This document shows, in pieces, positions 14,164 through 21,019 of a stretch of DNA of 26,508 nt. The notes below the pieces were generated by a model. It saw only the letters and a list, made by a program, of their open reading frames with translations, made no database searches and had not been told where the DNA came from. Source of the stretch: Candidatus Kaiserbacteria bacterium RIFCSPHIGHO2_12_FULL_56_13 (GTDB taxonomy: Bacteria > Patescibacteriota > Minisyncoccia > Phycocordibacterales > Phycocordibacteraceae). Location of the stretch: NCBI GenBank assembly GCA_001781625.1, contig MFLS01000021.1:1-26508 (forward strand), in the 5' to 3' direction. The stretch's first letter is position 1, and each line of letters begins with the position of its first letter. The position numbers were made by a program, and so were the translations under genes.

Positions 14164-15294
14164 ATGGATGAGAAAAAGATACTCGAAGCATATACGAAGC
14201 AGGGCGCAAGGATTGGGACAGAGGCGCGGGTGAAGCTCGGGAGCAAAGAAGATTTCTCGCTCTGGTATACGCCCGGGGTGGCGGCGGCGGCCGAGCACCT
14301 CGCCACGCATCCCGAGGATGCGCGGCGTATGAGCATCAAGAAAAACTCGGTGGCGATCGTTTCTGATGGCTCCGCCGTCCTCGGGCTCGGCAACAAGGGC
14401 CCCTATGGCGCTTTGCCGGTCATGGAAGGCAAGGCGCTTATTTTCAAAGAGTTGGCGGGGATAGACGCGTGGCCCATTGTGTTAGATACGCAAAAGCCGG
14501 ACGAGATAGTGAAGGTCGTGCAGGCAATTGCGCCTGCCTTCGGCGGCGTGAACCTTGAAGACATCGCCGCGCCCAAGTGCTTCGATATCGAGAAGCGACT
14601 CGTCGAGTCACTTGATATCCCCGTGATGCACGATGACCAGCACGGCACCGCGATCGTCGTCCTTGCGGGCCTTGTAAATGCCGCGAAGGCGGTAACAAAA
14701 GAGTTTGCGGGTTTGAAAGTCGTCATCTCGGGCGCCGGCGCGGCCGGCACGGCGGTGGCAAAGCTCCTTCTCGCCTCGGGCGTGAATGACACCATCGTGC
14801 TCGATCGTCGCGGCACCTTGTACGCCGGCCGCGCCGACATGAATGCTCATAAGGCCGCGCTTGCCGAGTGTACGAACCTGCGAGGCCTCATGGGAGGTCT
14901 CCCCGAGGCCCTGCGAGGGGCTGACGTTTTTATCGGCGTTTCTGGGCCCGAGGTCATGAGTGCCGCAGGGGTAAAGCTCATGGCGAAAGATGCAATCGTC
15001 TTCGCTCTTGCGAACCCCGTGCCTGAAATCATGCCGGAGGAAGCACGGGAGGGTGGCGCGGCGATTATCGCGACCGGCCGCTCCGACTACCCGAATCAGG
15101 TCAATAATGCGCTCGCGTACCCGGGCATCTTTCGAGGGTGTCTCGACAGGGGCGTCAAAAAGATCACTGAAGAGATAAAGCTTGCCACGGCATCGGCACT
15201 CGCGGGCCTCGTCGAAGCACCGACGGCCGAACGCATCATCCCCGACCTCCTCGATCCTCGCGTGGTGAAGGCAGTTGCGGCATCGATTCGGTAA
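14164..15294 (+). CDS. Malic enzyme (NAD(P)-dependent, malate to pyruvate)
   Basis: A 376-residue prokaryotic short-form malic enzyme. It decarboxylates malate to pyruvate with reduction of NAD(P). Visible catalytic features: Tyr35 in WYTPGVA, the general base Lys90 in VMEGKALIFKEL, the metal-binding Glu132/Asp133 in NLEDIAAPKCF and Asp157/158 in HDDQHGTAIV, and the Rossmann glycine motif GAGAAG at 190-195. The dinucleotide-binding beta2 ends in LDRRG; the basic residues there could favour NADP but do not prove it. The start at 14164 is 9 nt after the shared TATACT box and 24 bp from the divergent recG start. The 3' end overlaps the convergent DoxX-like gene by 59 nt. The gene may be called maeA, maeB or sfcA; I do not choose among them. 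Confidence 0.95.
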   Translation: MDEKKILEAYTKQGARIGTEARVKLGSKEDFSLWYTPGVAAAAEHLATHPEDARRMSIKKNSVAIVSDGSAVLGLGNKGPYGALPVMEGKALIFKELAGIDAWPIVLDTQKPDEIVKVVQAIAPAFGGVNLEDIAAPKCFDIEKRLVESLDIPVMHDDQHGTAIVVLAGLVNAAKAVTKEFAGLKVVISGAGAAGTAVAKLLLASGVNDTIVLDRRGTLYAGRADMNAHKAALAECTNLRGLMGGLPEALRGADVFIGVSGPEVMSAAGVKLMAKDAIVFALANPVPEIMPEEAREGGAAIIATGRSDYPNQVNNALAYPGIFRGCLDRGVKKITEEIKLATASALAGLVEAPTAERIIPDLLDPRVVKAVAASIR

Positions 15295-15637
15295 CTGGCC
15301 AAAGCGCGAGCGCGAGCGCCGCGGCCGCGATCGAGAGATCGCGAAAGAGGACATCGAACTGCGAAAAGTTCACCACGACTATCGCGACGAGGAGGAGCGC
15401 GGTTATCGCTGCGGGGATACGGATACGCCACCCAGAGAGAATCCAGAGAGCAAGCGCCACTTCAAATGCTCCAAAGAGATTGAGGAGCATCGTTGTCTCA
15501 AACGGCAATCCTCGCACGAAGGCGGGGAAGTACGCCGTCCAGGAGACAGGGTCGAGCGTAGCGGCAAAAGGCGGGTAGAGGAGTGCGAAGGCGACCCCGA
15601 CCCGTAGGAGCAGATAAACGCTAGAGAGCGGCGTCAT
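15236..15637 (-). CDS. DoxX-like small membrane protein
   Basis: A 133-residue protein with four hydrophobic segments: residues about 7-25, 44-66, 72-90 and 96-115. RVGVAFALLYPPF and the acidic helix LNLFGAFEVALALWILSGW are typical of DoxX/DoxD-like membrane proteins, which are often found near redox or sulfur genes but have varied or unknown roles. The start ATG lies inside the end of the upstream cupredoxin-like gene (17-nt overlap), so the two are translationally coupled. The 3' end overlaps the convergent malic enzyme gene by 59 nt; the C-terminal Pro/Arg/Gly-rich tail falls in that overlap. Confidence 0.7.
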   Translation of the reverse strand: MTPLSSVYLLLRVGVAFALLYPPFAATLDPVSWTAYFPAFVRGLPFETTMLLNLFGAFEVALALWILSGWRIRIPAAITALLLVAIVVVNFSQFDVLFRDLSIAAAALALALWPVTESMPQLPSPREDRGGRG

Positions 15638-16115
15638 CTGTGGCGTCCATCTCTTCGACTGCCTCGGTCACGATGACGGTGCCGAAGCGGTTCGTCGCGA
15701 TGTGGTCGTGATATTTCCAAGTGCCTGTCTTGTCGAAGGTGAATGACCACGAGCCGCCGGTCCCGATGCCCGTGCACACATCAAAGACATCGGGAGAACT
15801 CGCTATGCCGCCTGCGCAATGCTCGGAGAGCGTCGTACCATCGTAGACCATGTGGGTGGGATGTATCGCAGAGGCAACCCACATGTCGCCAGAAATGTCG
15901 TTTGTCCATGTCACTGTTGCATTAACTGGGACTGTCACTTCGGTAGGGGAGAAACCTTCGTCAGTGTAGGTGACGACGACCTGCTGGGGCTCGAGCTCGG
16001 TAGGCATCGTACCTGTTGCCGCATCGCCACCAGGTGCTGCAGCTTGGCTCTTGTAGAGGTACCATCCACCGCCGATAATGATGAGTAAGACGACAAGTAT
16101 GCTAAGTCCTTTCAT
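15621..16115 (-). CDS. Membrane-anchored cupredoxin-like protein with a non-standard metal site
   Basis: A 164-residue protein with an N-terminal membrane anchor (residues about 3-20), a short linker and one cupredoxin domain. Segments include VVVTYTDEGFSPTEVTVPVNATVTWTN, WVASAIHPTH (His85, His88), a loop with Cys100 and Cys114, and WSFTFDKTGTWKYHDHIATNRFGTVIV. In type 1 copper proteins the last loop carries Cys, His and Met ligands. Here that loop has YHDH (His136, His138) and no Cys or Met, so a blue copper site is unlikely; a His-only copper site or a purely structural role is possible. Cys100/Cys114 could form a disulfide outside the cell. This variant type is common in Parcubacteria. The promoter box TATACT lies 34 nt upstream. 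The gene is coupled to the DoxX-like gene. Confidence 0.82.
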   Translation of the reverse strand: MKGLSILVVLLIIIGGGWYLYKSQAAAPGGDAATGTMPTELEPQQVVVTYTDEGFSPTEVTVPVNATVTWTNDISGDMWVASAIHPTHMVYDGTTLSEHCAGGIASSPDVFDVCTGIGTGGSWSFTFDKTGTWKYHDHIATNRFGTVIVTEAVEEMDATDDAAL

Positions 16116-16149
16116 GATCTTCGAATCGTTTTATTGATAAGTGGGTTTC

Positions 16150-16155
16150 AGTATA
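16150..16155 (-). promoter_or_regulatory. -10 box TATACT for the cupredoxin-like gene
   Basis: On the - strand TATACT is followed by 34 nt to the ATG at 16115, giving a leader of about 27 nt. It lies back to back with the lemA -10 box, 18 bp apart. Confidence 0.5.
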
Positions 16156-16173
16156 CCATTCTCGCTCTTTTGC

Positions 16174-16179
16174 TATACT
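16174..16179 (+). promoter_or_regulatory. Extended -10 (TGC-TATACT), predicted leaderless start for lemA
   Basis: TGCTATACT has the TGn extension and is followed by 6 nt (AGCCGT) and the lemA ATG at 16186. The predicted start of transcription is the A of the ATG. Confidence 0.65.
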
Positions 16180-16185
16180 AGCCGT

Positions 16186-16746
16186 ATGAGCACCTCTATC
16201 ATTCTCGGCATCCTCGCCGTCGTCGTGCTTTGGGTCGTCTATGCGTACAACAATCTCGTCACGCTTGTGAATCGCGCGAAAGAAGCGTGGTCAGACATCA
16301 GCGTGCAACTCAAGCGCCGATATGACCTGATCCCGAACCTTGTCGAGGTCGTGAAGGGCTACGCGACGCACGAGAGACAGGCGTTTGAGAATGTCACCAA
16401 GGCGCGCGCTACAGCGATCTCCGCGCAATCGGTCGAGGAGCACGGCAGGGCAGAGAACATGTTGACCGGCGCCTTAAAATCCCTTTTTGCGGTTGCCGAG
16501 GCGTACCCAGACCTCAAAGCGAACCAGAATTTTCTTGAACTTCAGCGCGAACTCTCGGACACCGAGAACAAGATCCAGGCCGCGCGCCGCTTCTACAATA
16601 CGAATGTACGCGACCTCAATATTGGGGTAGAGTCATTCCCGGGGAACCTTATCGCGTCAGCCTTTCGTTTCGCTAAAATGGAGCTCTTCGAACTTGTTGA
16701 ATCTGACCAGGCCGCAAGGGAGCCCGTGAAGGTTTCGTTCAGATGA
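16186..16746 (+). CDS. lemA: LemA family protein
   Basis: A 186-residue protein with an N-terminal membrane helix (residues about 4-22) and a long helical domain. Family hallmarks are VNRAKEAWSDISVQLKRRYDLIPNLVEVVKGYATHE, AYPDLKANQNFLELQRELSDTENKIQAARRFYNTNVRDLN and FPGNLIA near the end. LemA is usually encoded next to HtpX, as here, and may help in membrane protein quality control; its biochemical role is not settled. The ATG at 16186 was chosen for the family N-terminus and the TATACT box just upstream, over an in-frame start at 16141. The stop overlaps the htpX start by 4 nt (ATGA). Confidence 0.95.
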   Translation: MSTSIILGILAVVVLWVVYAYNNLVTLVNRAKEAWSDISVQLKRRYDLIPNLVEVVKGYATHERQAFENVTKARATAISAQSVEEHGRAENMLTGALKSLFAVAEAYPDLKANQNFLELQRELSDTENKIQAARRFYNTNVRDLNIGVESFPGNLIASAFRFAKMELFELVESDQAAREPVKVSFR

Positions 16747-17639
16747 ATCTTTATCAACAACGAGCCGCTAACATTCGTCGAACATGGGCCCTCATCGCTG
16801 GCTTTCTGCTCATCGTTATCGCTATCGGATGGCTTGTCTCGTGGTACTACGAGGAGCAGGCTATCCTCTATCTCGCGGTCACGATCGCACTCCTCACCAA
16901 TGTCTTCGCGTACTGGCATTCAGACAAACTCGTGCTTTCGATGAGTCGCGCTCGGCCTGCTTCGCGCGAAGAATTTTTTGATTTCTATACAGTCACCGAA
17001 AATCTCGCGATCACGGCTGGGCTCCCTCTGCCGAAGCTCTACGTTATTAACGATCCAGCGCCAAACGCCTTTGCGACCGGGCGCAATGAAACACATGCCG
17101 TCGTGTGTGCGACGACCGGTCTCCTCTCACTCTTGGGGCGGAGCGAACTCGAGGGCGTTATCGCACACGAGCTCTCTCACATTAAAAATCGCGATATTTT
17201 GGTGATGACGATTGCTGTGGTGCTTGCGGGCTTTGTGGCGATAGTCGCTGATATTTTTTTGCGGATGTCGTTTCATGGTGGCGGGCGGCGTGACAACGGC
17301 ATGGGAGGAAATGCGCTCATCCTCGTACTCGGCGTCGTGGGTATCATCTTGGCGCCGATTGCGGCAAAACTGATTCAGCTCGCGATTTCGCGCCACCGCG
17401 AATTCTTGGCAGATGCATCGGGGGCGCTCCTCACGCGCTACCCCGAGGGACTCGCCGCAGCGCTCCAAAAGATCGGCGCGTATGCCGCCCCGATGAAGCG
17501 GATAAGTCACGCGACTGCGCATCTTTTCATTAGCAATCCGTTCGGGCCGTCGTCGGGGAAGCGCGAAAGCTGGCTTGCGCGCTTATTTGCCACTCATCCG
17601 CCTCTCTCTGACCGCATCCAAGCTCTCGTAGGCAAGTAA
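16743..17639 (+). CDS. htpX: Membrane zinc metalloprotease HtpX
   Basis: A 298-residue M48-family protease of normal length. Two membrane helices lie at residues about 15-35 and 40-58, and two more at about 152-172 and 190-212. The zinc motif HELSH is at 142-146, and the third ligand Glu220 is in the segment REFLADASGALL. The substrate-groove segment NAFATGRN precedes the zinc site. HtpX cleaves misfolded membrane proteins at the cytoplasmic side, complementing FtsH, which is also in this window. The start overlaps the lemA stop (ATGA), so the two genes form one operon. tRNA-Ser follows after 32 nt. Confidence 0.96.
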   Translation: MNLYQQRAANIRRTWALIAGFLLIVIAIGWLVSWYYEEQAILYLAVTIALLTNVFAYWHSDKLVLSMSRARPASREEFFDFYTVTENLAITAGLPLPKLYVINDPAPNAFATGRNETHAVVCATTGLLSLLGRSELEGVIAHELSHIKNRDILVMTIAVVLAGFVAIVADIFLRMSFHGGGRRDNGMGGNALILVLGVVGIILAPIAAKLIQLAISRHREFLADASGALLTRYPEGLAAALQKIGAYAAPMKRISHATAHLFISNPFGPSSGKRESWLARLFATHPPLSDRIQALVGK

Positions 17640-17657
17640 TGTTTTCTGTTGTAAGTT

Positions 17658-17663
17658 GATAAT
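17658..17663 (+). promoter_or_regulatory. Possible -10 box (GATAAT) for tRNA-Ser
   Basis: GATAAT ends 8 nt before the tRNA 5' end in the short gap after htpX. No clear -35 element is seen. It would make the tRNA and the DUF192 gene a separate transcript. Confidence 0.4.
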
Positions 17664-17671
17664 TGCTTCTT

Positions 17672-17759
17672 GGAGGCGTCGCATAGTGGTCTAGTGCGCA
17701 TGCTTGGAAAGCATGTGTGGGGTAACCCACCGAGCGTTCGAATCGCTCCGCCTCCGCCA
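17672..17759 (+). tRNA. trnS: tRNA-Ser(GGA)
   Basis: An 88-nt class II tRNA with CCA encoded. The acceptor GGAGGCG pairs with CGCCTCC, the discriminator is G, and CCA follows at 17757-17759. The anticodon loop TTGGAAA gives GGA, which reads UCC and UCU. A long variable arm (about GTGGGGTAACCCAC) is typical of serine tRNAs; the T loop is TTCGAAT. The final A of CCA is also the A of the ATG of the next gene. Confidence 0.95.
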
Positions 17760-18211
17760 TGAGGTTTTTGATACTTACCGCAGTTGCCGTACTGATCCTT
17801 GGCGGCGTTGCCTACTTTGAGTATCGGACACCGGTGTATGGGACAGGGGAGTTCAGCGGCGTGTCCTTGAATATCGAATATGCGCTCACAAAAGAGACAA
17901 GAGAGCGCGGTCTTAGCGACCGCGGAGAGATGCCCGCCAATTCTGCGATGCTCTTTGTCTTTCCCGCCGCCGATCGACATGGTTTTTGGATGAAGGACAT
18001 GCTCTTTTCGATAGATATATTTTGGTTTGACGATCAAGGACAAGTTATTTGGATTACTGAAGATGTGTCGCCTGCGACCTACCCCAGTGTCTTTTACCCG
18101 CCCAAGCCCGTGCACTATGTCCTTGAGGCCCCCGCCGGGTTTGCGACGTCTCATAACATCGACATTGGTGCGCAACTGCACTTGCAAAGCTGGCCAATCG
18201 TTTCAGAGTGA
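17759..18211 (+). CDS. DUF192 family membrane-anchored protein
   Basis: A 150-residue protein with an N-terminal hydrophobic anchor (residues about 3-20) and a DUF192 domain. The family pattern is visible: ALTKETRERGLSDRGEMPANSAMLFVFP, then HGFWMKDMLFSIDIFWFD, followed by a small beta-rich domain ending VLEAPAGFATSHNIDIGAQL. The function of DUF192 is unknown; many members are exported. The start ATG uses the last base of the upstream tRNA-Ser CCA end, so tRNA 3' processing would remove the A of the start codon. There is no space for a Shine-Dalgarno sequence outside the tRNA. The next candidate start is a TTG three codons downstream, but it would shorten the anchor. Confidence 0.87.
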   Translation: MRFLILTAVAVLILGGVAYFEYRTPVYGTGEFSGVSLNIEYALTKETRERGLSDRGEMPANSAMLFVFPAADRHGFWMKDMLFSIDIFWFDDQGQVIWITEDVSPATYPSVFYPPKPVHYVLEAPAGFATSHNIDIGAQLHLQSWPIVSE

Positions 18212-18242
18212 CATATCCACAGGAGTTTTCGGTTCTCGGAGG

Positions 18243-18248
18243 TAAAAT
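18243..18248 (+). promoter_or_regulatory. Possible -10 box (TAAAAT) for nrdJ
   Basis: TAAAAT in the gap after the DUF192 gene would start transcription near 18255, giving a leader of about 60 nt before the ATG at 18316. No -35 consensus and no NrdR-type box is recognised. Confidence 0.4.
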
Positions 18249-18255
18249 AGTTTTT

Positions 18256-18292
18256 GTGTCGTCCGACACGCGGGTGAAGAGGTGTGGCGGAC
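18256..18292 (+). promoter_or_regulatory. Two mutually exclusive hairpins in the nrdJ leader
   Basis: GTGTCGTCCGACAC (18256-18269) can fold on itself. Its right part GTCCGACAC can instead pair with GTG...CGGAC (18282-18292). The leader could therefore switch between two folds. This is a by-eye observation; the stems are short, and the sequence does not contain a cobalamin riboswitch. Confidence 0.3.
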
Positions 18293-18315
18293 GCGATTAT
18301 CAATCTCTTTTTCCT

Positions 18316-20685
18316 ATGACCAAAACCGCAAAAACGCCGGTAGCCGCCGCTGTCTCTCCCGAGGTCGCCCAAAAGGCCGAGATCACCTCGCGCGAGACCG
18401 CACACTACAGAGTTATCATCCCACAGATCGAAAAACGTAACGGCAGGATCGTCCCGTTTGATTTCGACAAGATTTCAGTGGCCATCGGCAAAGCGATGGC
18501 CGCCACCGAGGAGGGAGAGGTCGGCGATGCGGTCTTGATCGCGCACCAGGTAACCGGCGAGCTCGCCCGATTCTCAAAAAAGTACAAGAATTTTCTCCCC
18601 ACGGTCGAAGGCATCCAAGATTCAGTCGAGAAGCATCTCATTTTGAATGATTATGTGAAGACGGCGAAGGCCTACATCCTCTATCGCGACAAGCGCGCGC
18701 AATTGCGACACGAGCGGATCGAGATCCCCGAGCATGTCGTCAAGCTCGTCGAGGAGAGCAAGAAATATTTTGCGGACAACCCGCTCGGAGAGTTCGTCTA
18801 TCTGCGCACTTACGCGAAGTGGCTCCCCGAAGAGGGCCGACGCGAGACATGGATCGAAACCGTTGATCGGTATGTCTCCTTCATGCGGGAGAACTTGGGC
18901 AATACGTTGACTGAAAAAGAATATGCCGATGTGCGTGAAGCTATTCTGAAGCAAGAGGTGATGCCCTCGATGCGGCTCATGCAATTTGCGGGCGAGGCCG
19001 CACGTCGCTGCAACACCTGCGCTTACAACTGCACCTATACGGCACCGACGAAACTAGGGGACTTCGCCGAGATCATGTATCTCTCAATGCAGGGATGCGG
19101 TGTCGGCTACGCCGTTGAAAGCGAGAATGTGCAGCAGCTACCGCAGATCGCCAGGCAGGCAGGCGACAAGCTCCCGCCGCATGTCATCGGCGACTCGAAA
19201 GAGGGTTGGTGCGATGCGCTCACCCTGGGGCTCAAGACCTGGTATGCGGGGAAGGACATCGAATTCGATTTCTCTCAGATACGGCCGGCTGGCGCACGTC
19301 TCAAAACCATGGGCGGCAAGGCCTCGGGCCCCGACCCACTTCGCAACCTCCTCGCTTTTGCGCGCGAGCGCATCCTCGCGCGCCAAGGGCGGCGCCTCCG
19401 GAACATCGACGCGCACGACATCATCTGCAAGATAGGGGAGTGCGTCGTCGCGGGCGGCGTGCGCCGCACGGCGATGATCTCCCTCTCTGATCTCGATGAC
19501 CCCGAGATTCGCGACGCCAAGAAAGGGCAGTTCTTCTTGACCGACCCGCACCGCTCGGTTGCGAATAACTCCGCCGTCTATCTCACCAAGCCCACGAACA
19601 CCGAGCTCATGGACGAGTGGGTGGCACTCATGAAGAGCGGCACGGGCGAGCGCGGTATCTTCAACCGCGGCTCTTTGCCGGCATCGCTCCCGCGTCGTCG
19701 CTACGAATTCCTCCAAAAGAAGTACGGCAAGGGAAACATCGGCCAGCTGGGAGCGAACCCGTGCGCCGAGATCATCTTGCAGTCAAAGCAGTTCTGCAAT
19801 CTCTCTGAAGTCATCGCGCGCGCCTCTGACACCGAGGAATCGCTCATACGAAAAGCGCGCCTCGCCTCGCTTCTCGGCACCTATCAATCATCTCTCACGA
19901 AATTCCGCTATATCTCAAAAGAGTGGACAGAAAACTGTGAGCAGGAGCGCTTGCTCGGCGTCTCAATCACCGGAGAGTGGGACTCTCCGGCCGTGCGAAA
20001 TGCTGGCACGATGCGCAAGATGCGCGACGAGGCCATCAAGATCAATCAAAAGTATGCAAAGCGTTTCGGCATCCCGGTCTCGACTTCAGTGACGGCCGTG
20101 AAGCCCTCGGGTACCGTCTCGCAGACCTTTAATTGCGCGTCAGGACTCCACCCGCGCCACTCGCCGTACTATATCCGCCGTGTGCGAATCAGCGCTACCG
20201 ATTCTTTGTTCAAGATGCTTCGTGATCAGGGCATACCGTATGCACCAGAGGTCGGGCAGTCGATGGAAGAGGCGAATACCTATGTGCTCGAGTTCCCGGT
20301 TAAAGCGCCCGACCAATCAAAAAGCGTGAAGTTCAAAGATGACCTGTCGGCGATCGAGCAACTCGAGTATTGGAAGATGGTCAAGGTGAACTTCACCGAG
20401 CACAACCCCTCTGCGACGATCTCGGTCAGTGAAGACGAGTGGATCGCAGTGATTGACTGGATACAAAAGAACTGGGACATCATTGGCGGGCTCTCCTTTC
20501 TCCCTCGCACGAAACATGTGTACCGTCTTGCTCCGTATGAAGAGATCACGAAAGAGGAGTACGAGCGCCGTTTCGTGACGATGCCGAAGATCGATTACTC
20601 GAAACTCATTGCCTACGAGCGTCATGACGAGACAGAGATGAAGCAAACTGCGGCCTGCGTGGGGAATATCTGCGAGATCGTATAA
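18316..20685 (+). CDS. nrdJ: Adenosylcobalamin-dependent ribonucleotide reductase (class II)
   Basis: A 789-residue class II ribonucleotide reductase. An ATP-cone allosteric domain is at residues about 33-120 (VIIPQIEKRNGRIVPFDFDKI). Catalytic cysteines fit the Lactobacillus RTPR pattern: CNTCAYNC at 232-239 supplies one partner of the active disulfide. Cys483 in NPCAEI is the thiyl-radical position, and Cys494 in FCNLSEV, 11 residues later, is the other partner. Cys781 and Cys786, 5 residues apart at the C-terminus, recharge the active site. It makes deoxynucleotides without oxygen dependence but needs imported vitamin B12, since no B12 pathway is expected in such a reduced genome. The ATG at 18316 was preferred over the in-frame start at 18208, which overlaps the DUF192 end. 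The terminator at 20698 follows. Confidence 0.95.
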   Translation: MTKTAKTPVAAAVSPEVAQKAEITSRETAHYRVIIPQIEKRNGRIVPFDFDKISVAIGKAMAATEEGEVGDAVLIAHQVTGELARFSKKYKNFLPTVEGIQDSVEKHLILNDYVKTAKAYILYRDKRAQLRHERIEIPEHVVKLVEESKKYFADNPLGEFVYLRTYAKWLPEEGRRETWIETVDRYVSFMRENLGNTLTEKEYADVREAILKQEVMPSMRLMQFAGEAARRCNTCAYNCTYTAPTKLGDFAEIMYLSMQGCGVGYAVESENVQQLPQIARQAGDKLPPHVIGDSKEGWCDALTLGLKTWYAGKDIEFDFSQIRPAGARLKTMGGKASGPDPLRNLLAFARERILARQGRRLRNIDAHDIICKIGECVVAGGVRRTAMISLSDLDDPEIRDAKKGQFFLTDPHRSVANNSAVYLTKPTNTELMDEWVALMKSGTGERGIFNRGSLPASLPRRRYEFLQKKYGKGNIGQLGANPCAEIILQSKQFCNLSEVIARASDTEESLIRKARLASLLGTYQSSLTKFRYISKEWTENCEQERLLGVSITGEWDSPAVRNAGTMRKMRDEAIKINQKYAKRFGIPVSTSVTAVKPSGTVSQTFNCASGLHPRHSPYYIRRVRISATDSLFKMLRDQGIPYAPEVGQSMEEANTYVLEFPVKAPDQSKSVKFKDDLSAIEQLEYWKMVKVNFTEHNPSATISVSEDEWIAVIDWIQKNWDIIGGLSFLPRTKHVYRLAPYEEITKEEYERRFVTMPKIDYSKLIAYERHDETEMKQTAACVGNICEIV

Positions 20686-20697
20686 AAAGAGGGGAAG

Positions 20698-20735
20698 CAA
20701 ATGAAAAACCCCGCTTTCGCGGGGTTTTTCATTTG
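20698..20735. terminator. Palindromic bidirectional terminator between nrdJ and rnpB
   Basis: Two perfectly complementary 17-nt arms flank the loop TTTC. The arms contain GAAAAACCCCGC on one side and GCGGGGTTTTTC on the other, so each strand has a GC stem followed by T5. It lies 12 nt after the nrdJ stop and just beyond the 3' end of rnpB. Confidence 0.88.
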
Positions 20736-20831
20736 TCGGGACCGGGACGGTAAGCCGAATTCTGTCCCCTCCGAAGGAGGGTGGCAATCATCTATCTGGG
20801 CCCTCGATTGCTCTCGGGCTCGAGCGGCGCT

Positions 20832-20861
20832 CCGAGCGCATAACTAAGTTATGTGCTTCGG
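20832..20861 (-). repeat. rnpB palindrome copy 3
   Basis: The + strand reads CCGAGCGCATAAC-TAA-GTTATGTGCTTCGG (given here in parts). The arms pair over about 13 bp with one mismatch. It lies after the CAAGGCC segment of RNase P RNA, in the region of helices P15 to P17. Confidence 0.75.
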
Positions 20862-20971
20862 CACGGCCTTGCACGCAGGTAAGGATTTTGCCGTTTCAGC
20901 CGGACTTAACCGGGTCGTTTCTGTTCGCACCTCGCGCCTCGCGGCGTGCGGGCGTTACCCACTACCTGTCT

Positions 20972-21001
20972 CCGAGTATATAACGAATGTTATGTGCTCG
21001 G
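20972..21001 (-). repeat. rnpB palindrome copy 2
   Basis: The arms CCGAGTATATAAC and GTTATGTGCTCGG surround GAAT. They pair with two mismatches, so this is the most diverged copy. It lies between the GAGGAAAGUCC box and the P8-like segment, where E. coli has only a short linker. Confidence 0.75.
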
Positions 21002-21019
21002 GCGTGTTCGGACTTTCCT

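Noticed and set aside
14140..14310. Longer RecG start at 14310
   Set aside because: The added 57 residues lie antisense to the malic enzyme N-terminus, show no RecG similarity, and would place the start upstream of the shared promoter box.
15295..15620. A + strand coding region at about 15275-15607
   Set aside because: It is antisense to the DoxX-like gene, is very rich in charged residues (Arg, Glu) as reverse-frame shadows of membrane proteins often are, and matches nothing recognised.
18208..18315. Cobalamin riboswitch upstream of the B12-dependent reductase
   Set aside because: The available leader is about 60 nt and the whole gap about 100 nt, far shorter than a cobalamin riboswitch, and the conserved B12 box is not seen.
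19970..19990. Inverted repeat CCGGAGAGT-GGG-ACTCTCCGG inside nrdJ
   Set aside because: The arms are only 9 bp, a length expected by chance about once in a window of this size when several loop sizes are allowed, and the encoded SITGEWDSPAV is the normal conserved NrdJ sequence. It lacks the GTCC-NNN-GGAC core.
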